A DNA stretch of 38,591 bases from Synechococcaceae cyanobacterium SM2_3_1 (GTDB taxonomy: Bacteria > Cyanobacteriota > Cyanobacteriia > Thermostichales > Thermostichaceae). A program made the position numbers and the translations under genes. Below are positions 28,503-37,280 of the stretch, piece after piece. The notes under the pieces were generated by a model. It did no database searches. It had not been told where the DNA came from and saw only the letters and a list, made by a program, of their open reading frames with translations. The stretch lies in assembly GCA_012030715.1 (NCBI GenBank), contig JAAUUJ010000019.1:1-38591 (forward strand), written 5' to 3'. Position 1 is the stretch's first letter. The number at the start of each line of letters is the position of its first letter.

Positions 28503-30108
28503 TTAGGTGTGCTGTTTCCCGCCATCCAGGGCTAAAACCCGCAGTTGGGAAGGGTTATGAAAATCCCCCTGTAGCTGCAGATAGCGCTGATTGGCATGTA
28601 GATGACGGGCAATTTTGTAAATGACTTCCACCTGATCTGGATCCCCTACCTTTGCAGCCAGTTCCCTGAGGAGTAAGGGGTCTGAGGCCTCCTGTACCCT
28701 CTGAATCACCTGCTTCTGCAGCGTGAGAACAGCAGCCGCGGCTTTTTTGCCCGCTTCTACCCCTGGCTGGTGATAGGCATTGATGTGAATTAATGAGGCA
28801 TACAATCCCACTGCCCGGTCATAGAGGGCAATCAGCGCCCCCACCGATCTGGGATCCACGCGGGGAATCGTGACCGTAATCGAATCTCGTTCATTGTCGG
28901 AGAGCGCCTGACGGGTTCCCTGCAGAAAACCACTGAGATAATCCCCAGAAGTGACTGCAGGCTCAATCTCCGCCGACAGCCCTTCCCGATCCTCCAGCAC
29001 CTCAATAAAAGTGACAAAAAAGTTATTGACTCCATCGCGGAGCTGCTGCACATAGGCATGCTGGTCTGTAGAACCCTTGTTGCCATACACCGCAAGGCCC
29101 TGATGGACCACATTTCCTTTCAGATCCTGAGCTTTCCCCAGGGATTCCATCACCAGTTGTTGTAGATAGCGGCTAAACAAAAGCAACCGATCTTTGTAGG
29201 GAAGCACCACCATATCCTTACGCCCGTGCCCTTCTCCAGTGGCATACCAGGCCAGGGCCAGAAGTGCAGCAGGATTCTCTTTCCATCGCGGGTTGCGGGT
29301 TGCCTCATCCATTTCCGCGGCCCCCGCCAGCAGTTCCTGGATTGAGATTCCCTGGAGCGCTGCAGGCAGGAGTCCAACGGAGGAAAACTCGGAGGTGCGT
29401 CCCCCCACCCAATCAAAAATCGGGAAAGAGGCTAACCAGCCCTCCTCCTGACTGAGGTGATCCAGCTGGCTGCCAGGAGCTGTCACCGCCACCGCCTGCC
29501 GCGGAAGGGTTAGTCCGGCCTGCTCCAGAGCAATCTTGACCTCCGCCATGATGTTGTTGGGTTCCGGAGTTCCCCCTGACTTGGAGACCACCGCTACCAA
29601 TGTCTCTTCCCAGTCAGGTTGCAACTGTGCGAAAACCCGATCCATCCCATCGGGATCGGTGTTGTCAATGAAATGAATCCGCAGTGGTGGAGATTGGGAA
29701 GCCAGCGCGTCAGCTACAAATTGCGGTCCCAGTGCTGAGCCCCCAATCCCGATCCAGAGAAGGTGCGAGAAAGGTTTCCCTGAGGGGGCCAGAATCTGTC
29801 GAGTATGGACATCGCGAGCAAATACCTCAATCTTCTCGACAGCAGCGCGGATCGCCTCGAGTGAGATCAGAGCGGGGTGCCCGTTCCGGTGCCCGCAGCC
29901 AGTAATGACCCACCTGCCGATGCTCATCCGGGTTGGCGATAGCCCCCGCTTCCAGGGCCTCCATGTCGGCAAAGGCCTTGGCAAATCCGGGTTCTAGTTG
30001 CTGAACCAGCTCAGAAGTCAGGCGAATGCGGCTGATGTCAACGTAAAACCCCAGATCGGGGTGATGGTAGAGCCATTCCAGATAGCGCTGCCAGAGCTGC
30101 TGTGTCAC
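28503..30108 (-). CDS. pgi: Glucose-6-phosphate isomerase, split by one frameshift
   Basis: Interconverts glucose-6-P and fructose-6-P in central sugar metabolism. Motifs: [34 protein letters not shown] (sugar-phosphate loop), [40 protein letters not shown] and a C-terminal [15 protein letters not shown] carrying the catalytic lysine. Two overlapping frames (30108-29827 and 29984-28503) join if the G4 run at 29874-29877 (plus strand) is read as G3, giving [17 protein letters not shown]. The product is then about 534 residues, the expected length. It heads a minus-strand run with the LptF/G and O-antigen ligase-like genes. Confidence 0.92.
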
Positions 30109-30221
30109 GCCAGACCTCTCCCGTGAACTGCACTCCTACTCTACCCAGTCTTGGATTAAAGACGCATGAGACTTAAGGCTTCAGGGATAAAGGTAAGCAC
30201 AGGAGACAGGCAGTTGACAGC

Positions 30222-30329
30222 TCAAAACATGATGTCGTCTTCGGAGCGGCCCCAGATGCTCCAGATCATGGTGCCAATAAGGGCAATATAGACCCACACC
30301 AGCGGCCCGAGTTGAAACAAGTTATCCAT
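30222..30329 (-). CDS. 35-residue single-pass membrane protein, unassigned
   Basis: MDNLFQLGPLVWVYIALIGT then MIWSIWGRSEDDIMF: a short N-terminus, one hydrophobic helix (about 9-26), then WGR and an acidic tail. The size and shape match small subunits of photosystem, cytochrome b6f or NDH-1 complexes. The MD-L-LG start and WGR near the end recall PetN, but PetN is almost invariant and 29 residues long, so I do not assign it. GGTGA lies shortly before the ATG at 30329, and a strong sigma-70-type promoter is 37-65 bases upstream. It sits upstream of pgi on the same strand with a 113-base gap. Confidence 0.65.
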   Translation of the reverse strand: MDNLFQLGPLVWVYIALIGTMIWSIWGRSEDDIMF

Positions 30330-30365
30330 TTCACATTCACCAAAACAATTTGTATATCTCCTCCA

Positions 30366-30394
30366 ATTATTGTGATGTTTCGTAACAATGTCAA
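30366..30394 (-). promoter_or_regulatory. Sigma-70-type promoter for the 35-residue membrane protein
   Basis: On the minus strand TTGACA (30394-30389) is a perfect -35 box, and AATAAT (30371-30366) is a five-of-six -10 box, with a 17-base spacer. The spacer contains TGTTACGAAACA, a small inverted repeat. The expected transcript starts about 25-30 bases before the ATG at 30329. Confidence 0.6.
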
Positions 30395-30579
30395 CGGGTG
30401 AGCGGGGGAGTTCGTTTTGATCCAGAGAGGGTGTCTGCTGCTGCAAGTCTAGGATCCGGGCCTGGATAAACCCGGCTGAGAAAACTGAGGAAGTGAATCA
30501 ATCCAGGCTTTGCTTTTCAGGCGCAGGGAAAGATCTTCCTATACTGGAAAGGTAGAACCACATCTGGTAGCGATCGGCG

Positions 30580-31254
30580 ATGCATACCCCATTTGGCCTA
30601 CTTCTGCCCTTGATTCCGATTGAGATTCTCCTCTCCACCAAGGGGCTGATGTTTTTACTCCTGTCCGCCTATGGGGGAGCCATGTGGACCTTCTTAAGTG
30701 GTGCTCCTCGCGTACACACCCTCATCGTGCCGGATCTGGATCAGGCCCAGAAGTTCTACGAGGGAGTTCTGCAGCTCTCGGAGGCGGAATTACCTTTGCA
30801 GTACTACTATGGTGGCTATGAGGCTGGATCAGCTTTTGATCCCGCTTATTTCCCTGGCGAGTTCGCTCCCAGTCACCGCCCCTACTCCACCACCGCCACC
30901 GCTCCAGCGCCGGACACCTCGGGTCTCTGGTATCAGCTCTCCGATAATGTGCAGTTGCACATCATTGTGGGTAACACCCAACCTCTGGACAGCAGCAGTC
31001 AGTCCGAAACTGCCAGCTATCGTGGTGGAGGCACCTGGAGCAGTTCTGCCAGTGGTTACCAGGGGAGCAGTGGATCCAGCACCATGCCAAACCGCAGCCG
31101 TCACATTAGCTTTGACCGCGATGCCATCAAGGCCCTGCTCAAGTATGTGGTCAAGCGGCGTATCCCCCACAGCGTGCGCACCGAAAAGCCTCTCTGTTTC
31201 TGGATCCGAGATCCTCAGGGTCAGATCATTGAGATGGCTGAAGTCAGTGCCTGA
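30580..31254 (+). CDS. VOC (glyoxalase-fold) domain protein with N-terminal membrane segment
   Basis: 224 residues. The N-terminus is hydrophobic (LLLPLIPIEILLSTKGLMFL). A glyoxalase/bleomycin-resistance-type fold follows: RVHTLIVPDLDQAQKFYEGV, then a long Ser/Gly/Thr/Pro-rich insertion (about 85-165), and the closing half RHISFDRDAIKALLKYVVKR...FWIRDPQGQIIEMAEV. The terminal Glu in IIEM is the usual metal ligand, and the His in RVHTLIV is another. Substrate unknown; membrane anchoring is unusual for VOC enzymes. It is followed by the FKBP gene, 30 bases on. Confidence 0.8.
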   Translation: MHTPFGLLLPLIPIEILLSTKGLMFLLLSAYGGAMWTFLSGAPRVHTLIVPDLDQAQKFYEGVLQLSEAELPLQYYYGGYEAGSAFDPAYFPGEFAPSHRPYSTTATAPAPDTSGLWYQLSDNVQLHIIVGNTQPLDSSSQSETASYRGGGTWSSSASGYQGSSGSSTMPNRSRHISFDRDAIKALLKYVVKRRIPHSVRTEKPLCFWIRDPQGQIIEMAEVSA

Positions 31255-31284
31255 TGCCCATTCCCACCTACTTGCGTGTTCACC

Positions 31285-31743
31285 ATGACTAAATCCCTGC
31301 TGAGCATCTTTCTTTGCCTTTGCCTCTTCGTTAGTCTGAGCGTGCCTGCCCTGGCCATGTCCCGCGCTGGAGATCATCCTGCGTTAGATGGAGTCAAGGG
31401 GGAGTTGATCACCACGGACTCTGGACTGCAGTACCGTGATATTGAGGTGGGAACCGGAGCGAGTCCAAGTTCTGGCAGCACTGTAGTCGTGCAATATGTG
31501 GGCCGATTGCAGGATGGGACCGTTTTTGACAGCTCCTACGAACGCAATCAACCCTTCAGTTTTGTGCTGGGGGTGGGTCAGGTGATCAAGGGCTGGGATG
31601 AAGGGGTGGCTACGATGCTGGTGGGGGGAAAGCGACAGCTGCTCATTCCTCCGGATCTGGCCTACGGCACGCGAGGCGCTGGAGGTGTGATTCCCCCGGA
31701 TGCCACGCTGGAGTTTGAGGTTGAACTGCTGGATGTCCGCTGA
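31285..31743 (+). CDS. FKBP-type peptidyl-prolyl isomerase, exported
   Basis: About 152 residues from ATG 31285; an upstream GTG at 31276 is possible. The signal peptide at 1-24 ([18 protein letters not shown]) points to the periplasm or thylakoid lumen. A complete FKBP domain follows: [70 protein letters not shown]. The active-site Tyr, Phe-Asp, Trp and Tyr positions are present. The stop overlaps the start region of the 5-formyl-THF cyclo-ligase gene by 11 bases. Confidence 0.93.
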   Translation: MTKSLLSIFLCLCLFVSLSVPALAMSRAGDHPALDGVKGELITTDSGLQYRDIEVGTGASPSSGSTVVVQYVGRLQDGTVFDSSYERNQPFSFVLGVGQVIKGWDEGVATMLVGGKRQLLIPPDLAYGTRGAGGVIPPDATLEFEVELLDVR

Positions 31744-32359
31744 TTCGCCCTCGAACCAGGATCTGCGTGCTTGCCCCCTGGCGACAAAAGGGGAGCTCCG
31801 TCAGTGGTTCCAGGCCCAGCGGCAGCAGCAAAATATGGCCCAGATCAGTCAGCGCATCTGTGATCACCTGGCCAGGCATTCCAGGTTGGTAAAACCCGAC
31901 ATCATTTGCCTTTACATGCCTGTGCGAGCTGAGGTCAATCTGCTGTCTCTGCTGTCCTGCTTGCCCGAAAAGACCTGGGCCTTACCCCGCTGTCGGCCAG
32001 GGAGAACCATGAGCTGGCATGTGGTTAGTGCTGGGGATATCGCACGGCTACAACCCCATTCAGGTCACGGCTGGGAGTACAACCGCTTTGGCATTCCGGA
32101 ACCCGCCGCCCACTTGCCCCAGGTGAAGGTAACCCAGATTGATCTGGTGCTGGTACCTGCTCTCGCCTGTGATCGCTGGGGAGCGCGTCTTGGGTATGGA
32201 GGGGGCTTCTATGACCGCTTTCTCTCGGTTTATCAGGGAGTGACCATGGCTGCGGTTCCTGGGGTCTGCTGGTCTACAACCCCGTTACCCCGCGATCCCT
32301 GGGATAAGGATGTCCATACGGTGGTGACCGAGGAGGGTGTGCAGGGGGTTCGTCAGTGA
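31733..32359 (+). CDS. 5-formyltetrahydrofolate cyclo-ligase
   Basis: Converts 5-formyl-THF to 5,10-methenyl-THF with ATP. About 208 residues from ATG 31733; the frame is open to 31700, but that lies deep inside the FKBP gene. Diagnostic segments: [49 protein letters not shown] and GGGFYDRFL (the [12 protein letters not shown]/Mg loop), and late [11 protein letters not shown]. The 11-base overlap with the FKBP gene suggests translational coupling. Confidence 0.9.
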   Translation: MSADSPSNQDLRACPLATKGELRQWFQAQRQQQNMAQISQRICDHLARHSRLVKPDIICLYMPVRAEVNLLSLLSCLPEKTWALPRCRPGRTMSWHVVSAGDIARLQPHSGHGWEYNRFGIPEPAAHLPQVKVTQIDLVLVPALACDRWGARLGYGGGFYDRFLSVYQGVTMAAVPGVCWSTTPLPRDPWDKDVHTVVTEEGVQGVRQ

Positions 32360-32413
32360 ACCGGCTCTCGCTACACTGGTTTGTAGAAAGCGTTACGGTA
32401 GCAGAACCCCCCT

Positions 32414-32872
32414 ATGATATTCAACACGTTTGATCAAGCTCAAGTTGTCTGGATCCGGCGTTTAGTCCTGATCATCTGTCTACTGGCAGTCAGCCTCTTG
32501 CTCCTGGGTTTTGGTGGTATCAAGATGGAGCTTAAGGATCTGAAAACCGTTCCTTGCCCAGACCGACCGGAATTTGAAAACCTCGTAACCAGTAGTGGCT
32601 CCAGTGCCGCAGCTGCGGATTGCTACTTTATTCAGGGCACTGTGGTCAACCCCTCAAAGAAGCCGATCTACAACGCCGATGTTTTTGGACGTCTTTATGA
32701 CGCCAATGGTAATGATATCTGGCCAGAGCGTACCCGTTTGGGAGCCATTGAGGAGGTACCCCCTGGAGAGAGCATCTTTTCGATTCGGATCTCCGTCCCG
32801 ACAACCAATCCTATGCCCTTGCAATTAGAGCAGTTCCGTGCTTCTGGGTTCGCTGGAACGGTGCGCCGCTGA
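32414..32872 (+). CDS. Membrane-anchored protein with Ig-like extracytoplasmic domain, function unknown
   Basis: 152 residues. One membrane helix near the N-terminus (LVLIICLLAVSLLLLGFGGI), then a domain with two cysteines (VPCPD and ADCYF). CYFIQGTVVNPSKKPIYNAD, RLGAIEEVPPGESIFSIRIS fit a small FxLYD/Ig-like beta-sandwich. Probably facing the periplasm. Convergent with the yggT gene, 17 bases away. No specific function recognised. Confidence 0.7.
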   Translation: MIFNTFDQAQVVWIRRLVLIICLLAVSLLLLGFGGIKMELKDLKTVPCPDRPEFENLVTSSGSSAAAADCYFIQGTVVNPSKKPIYNADVFGRLYDANGNDIWPERTRLGAIEEVPPGESIFSIRISVPTTNPMPLQLEQFRASGFAGTVRR

Positions 32873-32889
32873 CTAGAGTCACATGAGCT

Positions 32890-33144
32890 CTAGAACAGGC
32901 TACCCAGGGCTCCGGCCAGGAACTGGAGGGTTAGCAGGGCCAAAAGCGGGGAGAAATCCATGCCACCCATGGGCGGAATGATCGAGCGGAAAAGATTCAG
33001 GTAAGGATCGGTGAGCTGGCTGAGCAGGGAGAACACGGGGTTGTACCAGTTAACGTTGGGAAACCAGCTCAGGAGAACCCTGATCAGGAGCAGCAGCGTG
33101 TAGATGTTAACGAATTGCAGGATGGCTGGCAGGAGAATATCCAT
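32890..33144 (-). CDS. YggT family membrane protein
   Basis: 84 residues with two membrane helices. The YggT signature is clear: LLLIRVLLSWFPNVNWYNPV, then LSQLTDPYLNLFRSIIPPMG and MDFSPLLALLTLQFLA. In cyanobacteria and chloroplasts members take part in nucleoid or thylakoid organisation or haem attachment to cytochrome b6 (CCB3/YlmG). The length is slightly short but complete. It is divergent from the next membrane protein, with 192 bases between. Confidence 0.88.
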   Translation of the reverse strand: MDILLPAILQFVNIYTLLLLIRVLLSWFPNVNWYNPVFSLLSQLTDPYLNLFRSIIPPMGGMDFSPLLALLTLQFLAGALGSLF

Positions 33145-33336
33145 AATTTAACGATGACCCCTAACTCGTGGACATAAGCAGTCTGGCCTGATGGGAGCAA
33201 AGCCAAACTCTCTCTAGTTTGCCATCTCGCAGCGGATCCAGCCAGACTTGGATGGGTTACCTCAGATGCAGATCGAGTCACGGATCACAGCATGGGCAAT
33301 GGCTATAGTAGGGAGGATCGATTTTAGATTGCTCCT

Positions 33337-34209
33337 ATGGCCACAGCCGCAAACCCTATTCGACTGCTGCGGGAGGCTTTTGCCCTCACCCACCCGATTT
33401 TCAACACACTGCTGCTGATCTTCCTGCCAGAGTTCATTGTTAATCTTCTCTTTAATCTCTGGATGCTGGCGGTTGTGCCCGTTTCGCGATTTCAGTTCCC
33501 CCTCCTGGCCTGGTGGGACCTTCATACCGCGTTGGGATCCTCTGCTGGTGCCCTCAACCTGCTGCAAAAGATCGGGATTGGGTTGGGGCTGTTAGGGATC
33601 TACAACCTCCTGGTCAAACCTGTGGTAGAGGCCTGTGCGCTTCTCTTTCTGCATACTCATCAGCAGGGACAGTCCTTCGCCTTTGCAGATGTGTGGGACA
33701 AGATTCGTCGCACCTACCCTGATTTGGTGGGGACAGCGCTGCTCTCCCTTTCAGTCACGATCCCCATTTACCTGGGGCTAGCTCTGGTATCTCTGGGTCT
33801 GGCCATGCTGCAGATCCCCTTTCTCTTCTTCCTGCTGCTGCCGCTGGGCTGGCTAGCACAAACCTATCTGAATCTGCATCTTCTCTTTATTCGCTATCCG
33901 TTGCTGCTGGAAGGAGACTCCGCGCTTTTGAGCTTTATTCGCGGCTGGGAGTTTACCGATCAACATTTCTGGCGGCTGCTGTCGGCTTACCTGGTAGCAA
34001 CTACTGGAGTGTCTGTTCTGGCCCTGATCCCTGGAATGGTGGCCAACCCTCCTGCCTGGACCGCTCCGATTCTGCAGGCTCCTCCGCTGGACATCCGCTG
34101 GCTGCGGGCGATTCAGTCGATTCTGGGCAGTTATGTCCACCTGATGTCGCTACCCGCGATCACGGCCTACTATCTGCTGGTGTACGGCAGCCTTCAGGAT
34201 CGGGATTGA
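33337..34209 (+). CDS. Polytopic membrane protein, unknown function
   Basis: 290 residues with about six hydrophobic segments (FNTLLLIFLPEFIVNLLFNL; IGIGLGLLGIYNLLVKPVVE; TALLSLSVTIPIYLGLALVS; FFLLLPLGWLAQTYLNLHLL; LLSAYLVATTGVSVLALIPG; a final segment). The pattern of an even membrane bundle with a FIRGWEFTDQHFWRLLSAYL linker resembles the glycerophosphodiester phosphodiesterase membrane-domain/DUF975 type of integral protein. No catalytic motif is seen. Its 3' end comes 20 bases from the frame-corrected end of the convergent amidohydrolase gene. Confidence 0.7.
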   Translation: MATAANPIRLLREAFALTHPIFNTLLLIFLPEFIVNLLFNLWMLAVVPVSRFQFPLLAWWDLHTALGSSAGALNLLQKIGIGLGLLGIYNLLVKPVVEACALLFLHTHQQGQSFAFADVWDKIRRTYPDLVGTALLSLSVTIPIYLGLALVSLGLAMLQIPFLFFLLLPLGWLAQTYLNLHLLFIRYPLLLEGDSALLSFIRGWEFTDQHFWRLLSAYLVATTGVSVLALIPGMVANPPAWTAPILQAPPLDIRWLRAIQSILGSYVHLMSLPAITAYYLLVYGSLQDRD

Positions 34210-34228
34210 ACGGACTTCTGCATACTTC

Positions 34229-35496
34229 CTAAGCTGCGACTTCCGCCTCGGGAAGAATTGCAGCCGTTGCCATGAATTGTTCCCCGGCCCGCAGGCAAAA
34301 AGAGGTTGCAGGAGTTGCTCCGTCATCACTTCTGTGCCCTCGTTATCGCGTAGGATCCAGCGCCCCCTTTGATCACTAAGCACCGTGACATCTGCCTCTC
34401 TCCCAGGGTGCAGACTGCCGATCTCTGTCTCCATCTTCAGCAGGGCAGCTGCCTCTTGGGTGACCATGGGCACCAATGTCTTCAACGGGATCCCAAGGGC
34501 AAGCAGGCTATTGAGGGCATGCACCAGACTGAAGCGAGCCTGTCCTGCAAACGGATGCATTTCGGCATCAGGATGATCAGACGGTGTTCCTTGCGGTACA
34601 GGCACACAGGTGTTGTACCCATGCAGATCGGCTCCCAGCGTATGGGGTAAGATACCAGCCTCCAGCACGTAACGGGCGATGTTGAAACTGAAATGAGATC
34701 CGTAGCCCACATCAATACGGATCCCCTGCTCCAGGGCTGCTCGCACGATTGGATGCACTTTGCCTTCCCGGTTGACAAATCCCCCCGGATGCCGGGTGAA
34801 GGGATGGGCCAAAATATCGCCAGGTTCCAGCAAATCCATCACCTCAGGCAGGATCCGGTCTGGATCATAACTGCTGCCTTTTTCGGGTAATGACCACAAC
34901 TGTCCCAGGTGCAGATAAAGGGGTAAACCTGCTTCTCGAGAAATCGCTTTCGCGGATCGCACCACCTCCAATCCCCAACGGGAGAACCCACCGATTTCAG
35001 CATGAGCCTTGATCCCTTTCACCAGATCAGCGTTGGCCCGGGCAGCTTGCACTGTGGCCTCCACATCCACTCCGGCAGGGGTGTAGAGATCGGGGTAATA
35101 ATGACCTTCCAACCCGCCCACCACATAGGCTGAGATGAAGGCAAGCACTCGTGTCGCAGCCGGGGCCGCAATAAAGTGACGAAAGCCCGGAAAGGTCATG
35201 CAGCTAGCTCCCCCTTGATCCACCACTGTGGTTACCCCTGACTGCACCCCCACCATGTCGGCGTTCAATCCAAAACGCCCTGTCACATGCTGATAAACAT
35301 GGGCATGGGTATCGATCAGCCCTGGCAGAATTAAGTGATCCCGCACATCCAGGATCTGCGTTGCCTGTTCCACAGGAATCTCGGAAGCGATGGCGGCGAT
35401 CCGACCTGATTGCACAGCGATATCTGAGATGGCGTCCAGATCCTGTGCTGGATCAATGACATGTCCTCCCTTCAGGATCAGATCAAATCTCGCCAT
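34229..35496 (-). CDS. Amidohydrolase/deacetylase-family metallohydrolase, one frameshift near the 3' end
   Basis: TIM-barrel amidohydrolase of about 422 residues. Metal motifs: DTHAHVY (first His pair, about residue 63), KAHAEIGGF with the bridging Lys/His region, LYLHLGQ, DILAHPFTRHPGG, ADLHGYN (final Asp region) and the closing HPGREADVTVL. This set fits the Atu3266/EF0837-like deacetylases, whose substrates include N-acetylated amides; the exact one here is unknown. The uncorrected frame runs to 34150 as a basic, atypical tail. Restoring one base in the A5 run at 34297-34301 gives LFCLRAGEQFMATAAILPEA and a TAG at 34229-34231, a normal family ending that avoids overlap with the convergent gene. 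Start ATG 35496; 35502 is the alternative. Confidence 0.85.
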
Positions 35497-35768
35497 GAGC
35501 ATCTCTCAGGTGAATGGGCCGTAGTAAGATAGATCGCATGTTGATCTTCCTCCATGATTTTAAGGATGAGTTGGTACTTACTCAGAGGAAGCTCAAGATC
35601 TTCCTGAGATAAATGATGTGATTCTGTTAAGCTAAAGTTAAATTCTTGTTGAGAGATCTGGGAATTTTGTATGTTTGAATTATTCCCGCAAGCGGATATT
35701 CCAAATGAAGTGCTCATAGCCAATAGAGTTAAAAAGGATGGCATGAGATCATGCGAATCAAGAGACAT
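35478..35768 (-). CDS. Small putative lipoprotein, unknown function
   Basis: 96 residues. PSFLTLLAMSTSFGISACGN is a hydrophobic stretch ending in a lipobox-like SAC|G, suggesting lipid attachment, although the first residues (MSLDSHDL) lack the usual positive charge; the ATG at 35744 (MPSFLT) would give a shorter, more typical signal. AAGGA lies nine bases before 35768. The rest is polar with no known domain, and the final residues overlap the amidohydrolase start by 19 bases. It lies at the edge of an AT-richer tract and could be a fragment of a longer gene. Confidence 0.45.
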   Translation of the reverse strand: MSLDSHDLMPSFLTLLAMSTSFGISACGNNSNIQNSQISQQEFNFSLTESHHLSQEDLELPLSKYQLILKIMEEDQHAIYLTTAHSPERCSWRDLI

Positions 35769-35977
35769 TGATAAATCCTTATTCTAGTTGATATCGTTTA
35801 AGCTAAGTCGGATTAGGCTTCTAGCCATATTTGTCAGAAGGCAATATTTAAATTGTGGGCTTAGCAAGATGGCAAGTCAATTTCATAATGAAGCCTAAAC
35901 AGATTATAGCCCATAGGGAGGTGGAGTCCAATTTGGCCATTGCTGTCGAAAGGCAAAGCCGATCAGATTTGACTCTT

Positions 35978-36505
35978 TTACCCGATAACAAAGCGATCCG
36001 TGACATAGGGATTGGGTTCCCAAGGGCACTGCTTCACTAAAAAAATACTTTCATCAACTATAAATTCAGGATAGAATACAGGCCTTTCTACACGAATAAT
36101 CTCTCCAGTTGGATGTCTATAAATCCCTGAATTTCTTTCATCAATAGCATCAATTACTCTTAAGGTATTGAATACAAAACATTTGCCTTTGTCATAATCT
36201 AGGGGAAGTAATTCCCCGTTAGGCATCAATAAATCACTAAGTACATCGACTGCACGTTCACTAAGCACAGGATAACCACCATAAGCCGGATAATCACCCA
36301 ATGGCAAATTAGGGTAGTACGGTTCATCGATTGAATCAAATTCCTCACTAACTACTACCTTAAATGGGATCCATGAATCAATCAAGCTTTTACCTTTAAG
36401 TGCATACTTCCTTAATCGACTGCGGATAGCTTCGGGGGTCCGATCAACTGACAACAGACATTTTGAAGCTGTGAAATCATGCTCTAGAGTATAAACATTA
36501 ACCAT
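35978..36505 (-). CDS. Imm11/DUF1629-type immunity protein
   Basis: About 175 residues from ATG 36505, set by AGGAG seven bases upstream. The layout fits the Imm11 (DUF1629) immunity family: VYTLEHDF start, GGYPVLSERAVDVLSDLL, GELLPLDYDKGKCFVFNTLR with VIDAIDERNS, then IFLVKQCPW and a closing VTDRFV. It is ten bases downstream of an AHH nuclease gene, the standard toxin-then-immunity order, so it likely protects the cell by binding that nuclease. Both genes are AT-richer than the surroundings, a mark of transfer. Apparently intact. Confidence 0.75.
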   Translation of the reverse strand: MVNVYTLEHDFTASKCLLSVDRTPEAIRSRLRKYALKGKSLIDSWIPFKVVVSEEFDSIDEPYYPNLPLGDYPAYGGYPVLSERAVDVLSDLLMPNGELLPLDYDKGKCFVFNTLRVIDAIDERNSGIYRHPTGEIIRVERPVFYPEFIVDESIFLVKQCPWEPNPYVTDRFVIG

Positions 36506-36515
36506 ATAATTTCTC

Positions 36516-37184
36516 CTAAGGATGGCCTCCATTAAGCAATATAGTACGAATATTATTGATTTCAGAGCTAACAGTTTGCTCCTTTTGAGGCTGATCTAAA
36601 GATGAGTAGTTAGGAATACTATTCGTAGCTCTAAATAATCGATCTCTTACTGCTGTAAAGTATTGACTTGTGTGTAAACTCTGATGAGGTCTACCTGGGA
36701 CGGGAACATTGGCATGTCTAGGTAAAGCTACTCCATTAGCTGCATCATTTATGTCAATACCAGCATCTTCCAAGATTGCCCTAGATTGAGCTCCATTGAC
36801 TCCACCAGCATTTACTGGAACAATATGATGGGCATCTGTTCCACATGGTAATCGTTCACCAGTTTCGCTGACAATATTAATATGAAGAATAGCAGGAGGT
36901 GACAAGGCTCCGGCCAAAGCGTTTGGAAGTTCACGGCGACATTCCACAATGAATTCTATCTTATCTCCCTCTTCCATTGCAGAGCTGATAACCTTTCCAG
37001 CCATCGGATCATTCGGAACACCTGGTAGGATCTCTGATCTTGTTTCTGCATTGACAATTCTAAACCTTAGTGTCGCAGGATTAACTAATCCCTGGTTAAG
37101 AGCCTCAATAGTAACTTGATTTCTGTAAGCTTTCATAGCTAACTCTGGCATTTGTGCACGCCTATCTAAGATAATTGTTTCCAC
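36516..37184 (-). CDS. AHH-family nuclease toxin, N-terminus uncertain
   Basis: 222 residues as read from GTG 37184. The C-terminal domain (about residue 110 onward) has the AHH/HNH-fold nuclease signature: CGTDAHHIVPVNAGG, GIDINDAANGVALPRHANVP, and HQSLHTSQYFTAVRDRLF, holding the AHH pair and the later H..HTxxY metal/catalytic set. The N-terminal 100 residues look beta-rich (VTIEALNQGLVNPATLRFRI, KIEFIVECRRELP). The frame is open upstream to 37256 with no ATG. A one-base slip just after ATG-ATG at 37249 would give MMT-IKITVTPLNPRNPNEP, a plausible true start. No secretion domain (PAAR, LXG, RHS, WXG) is visible. Known AHH domains act as toxins in polymorphic toxin systems; an Imm11-like gene follows directly. 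Confidence 0.72.
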   Translation of the reverse strand: METIILDRRAQMPELAMKAYRNQVTIEALNQGLVNPATLRFRIVNAETRSEILPGVPNDPMAGKVISSAMEEGDKIEFIVECRRELPNALAGALSPPAILHINIVSETGERLPCGTDAHHIVPVNAGGVNGAQSRAILEDAGIDINDAANGVALPRHANVPVPGRPHQSLHTSQYFTAVRDRLFRATNSIPNYSSLDQPQKEQTVSSEINNIRTILLNGGHP

Positions 37185-37280
37185 TAAAGGTGGCTCATTG
37201 GGATTACGAGGATTTAGAGGTGTTACAGTTATCTTAATCTGGTCATCATCAACAACTTAACCGTTATCAGAGAAATTTAT

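Noticed and set aside
30222-30329. Naming the 35-residue protein petN
   Set aside because: PetN is nearly invariant and 29 residues; only a few end residues agree.
30456-30475. CCGGG/CCCGG stem before the VOC gene
   Set aside because: Only five pairs with a ten-base loop and no T-run; could be chance.
30829-31377. 182-codon minus-strand frame opposite the VOC and FKBP genes
   Set aside because: Mirrors a low-complexity region of the VOC gene and has no family features.
32873-32893. CTAGAG/CTCTAG inverted repeat between two convergent genes, possible bidirectional terminator
   Set aside because: Six A/T-containing pairs, no flanking T or A tract, and it overlaps one stop codon.
34150-34228. 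Extending the amidohydrolase to the stop at 34150
   Set aside because: That tail is unlike the family and overlaps the convergent gene; the corrected frame ends at 34229.
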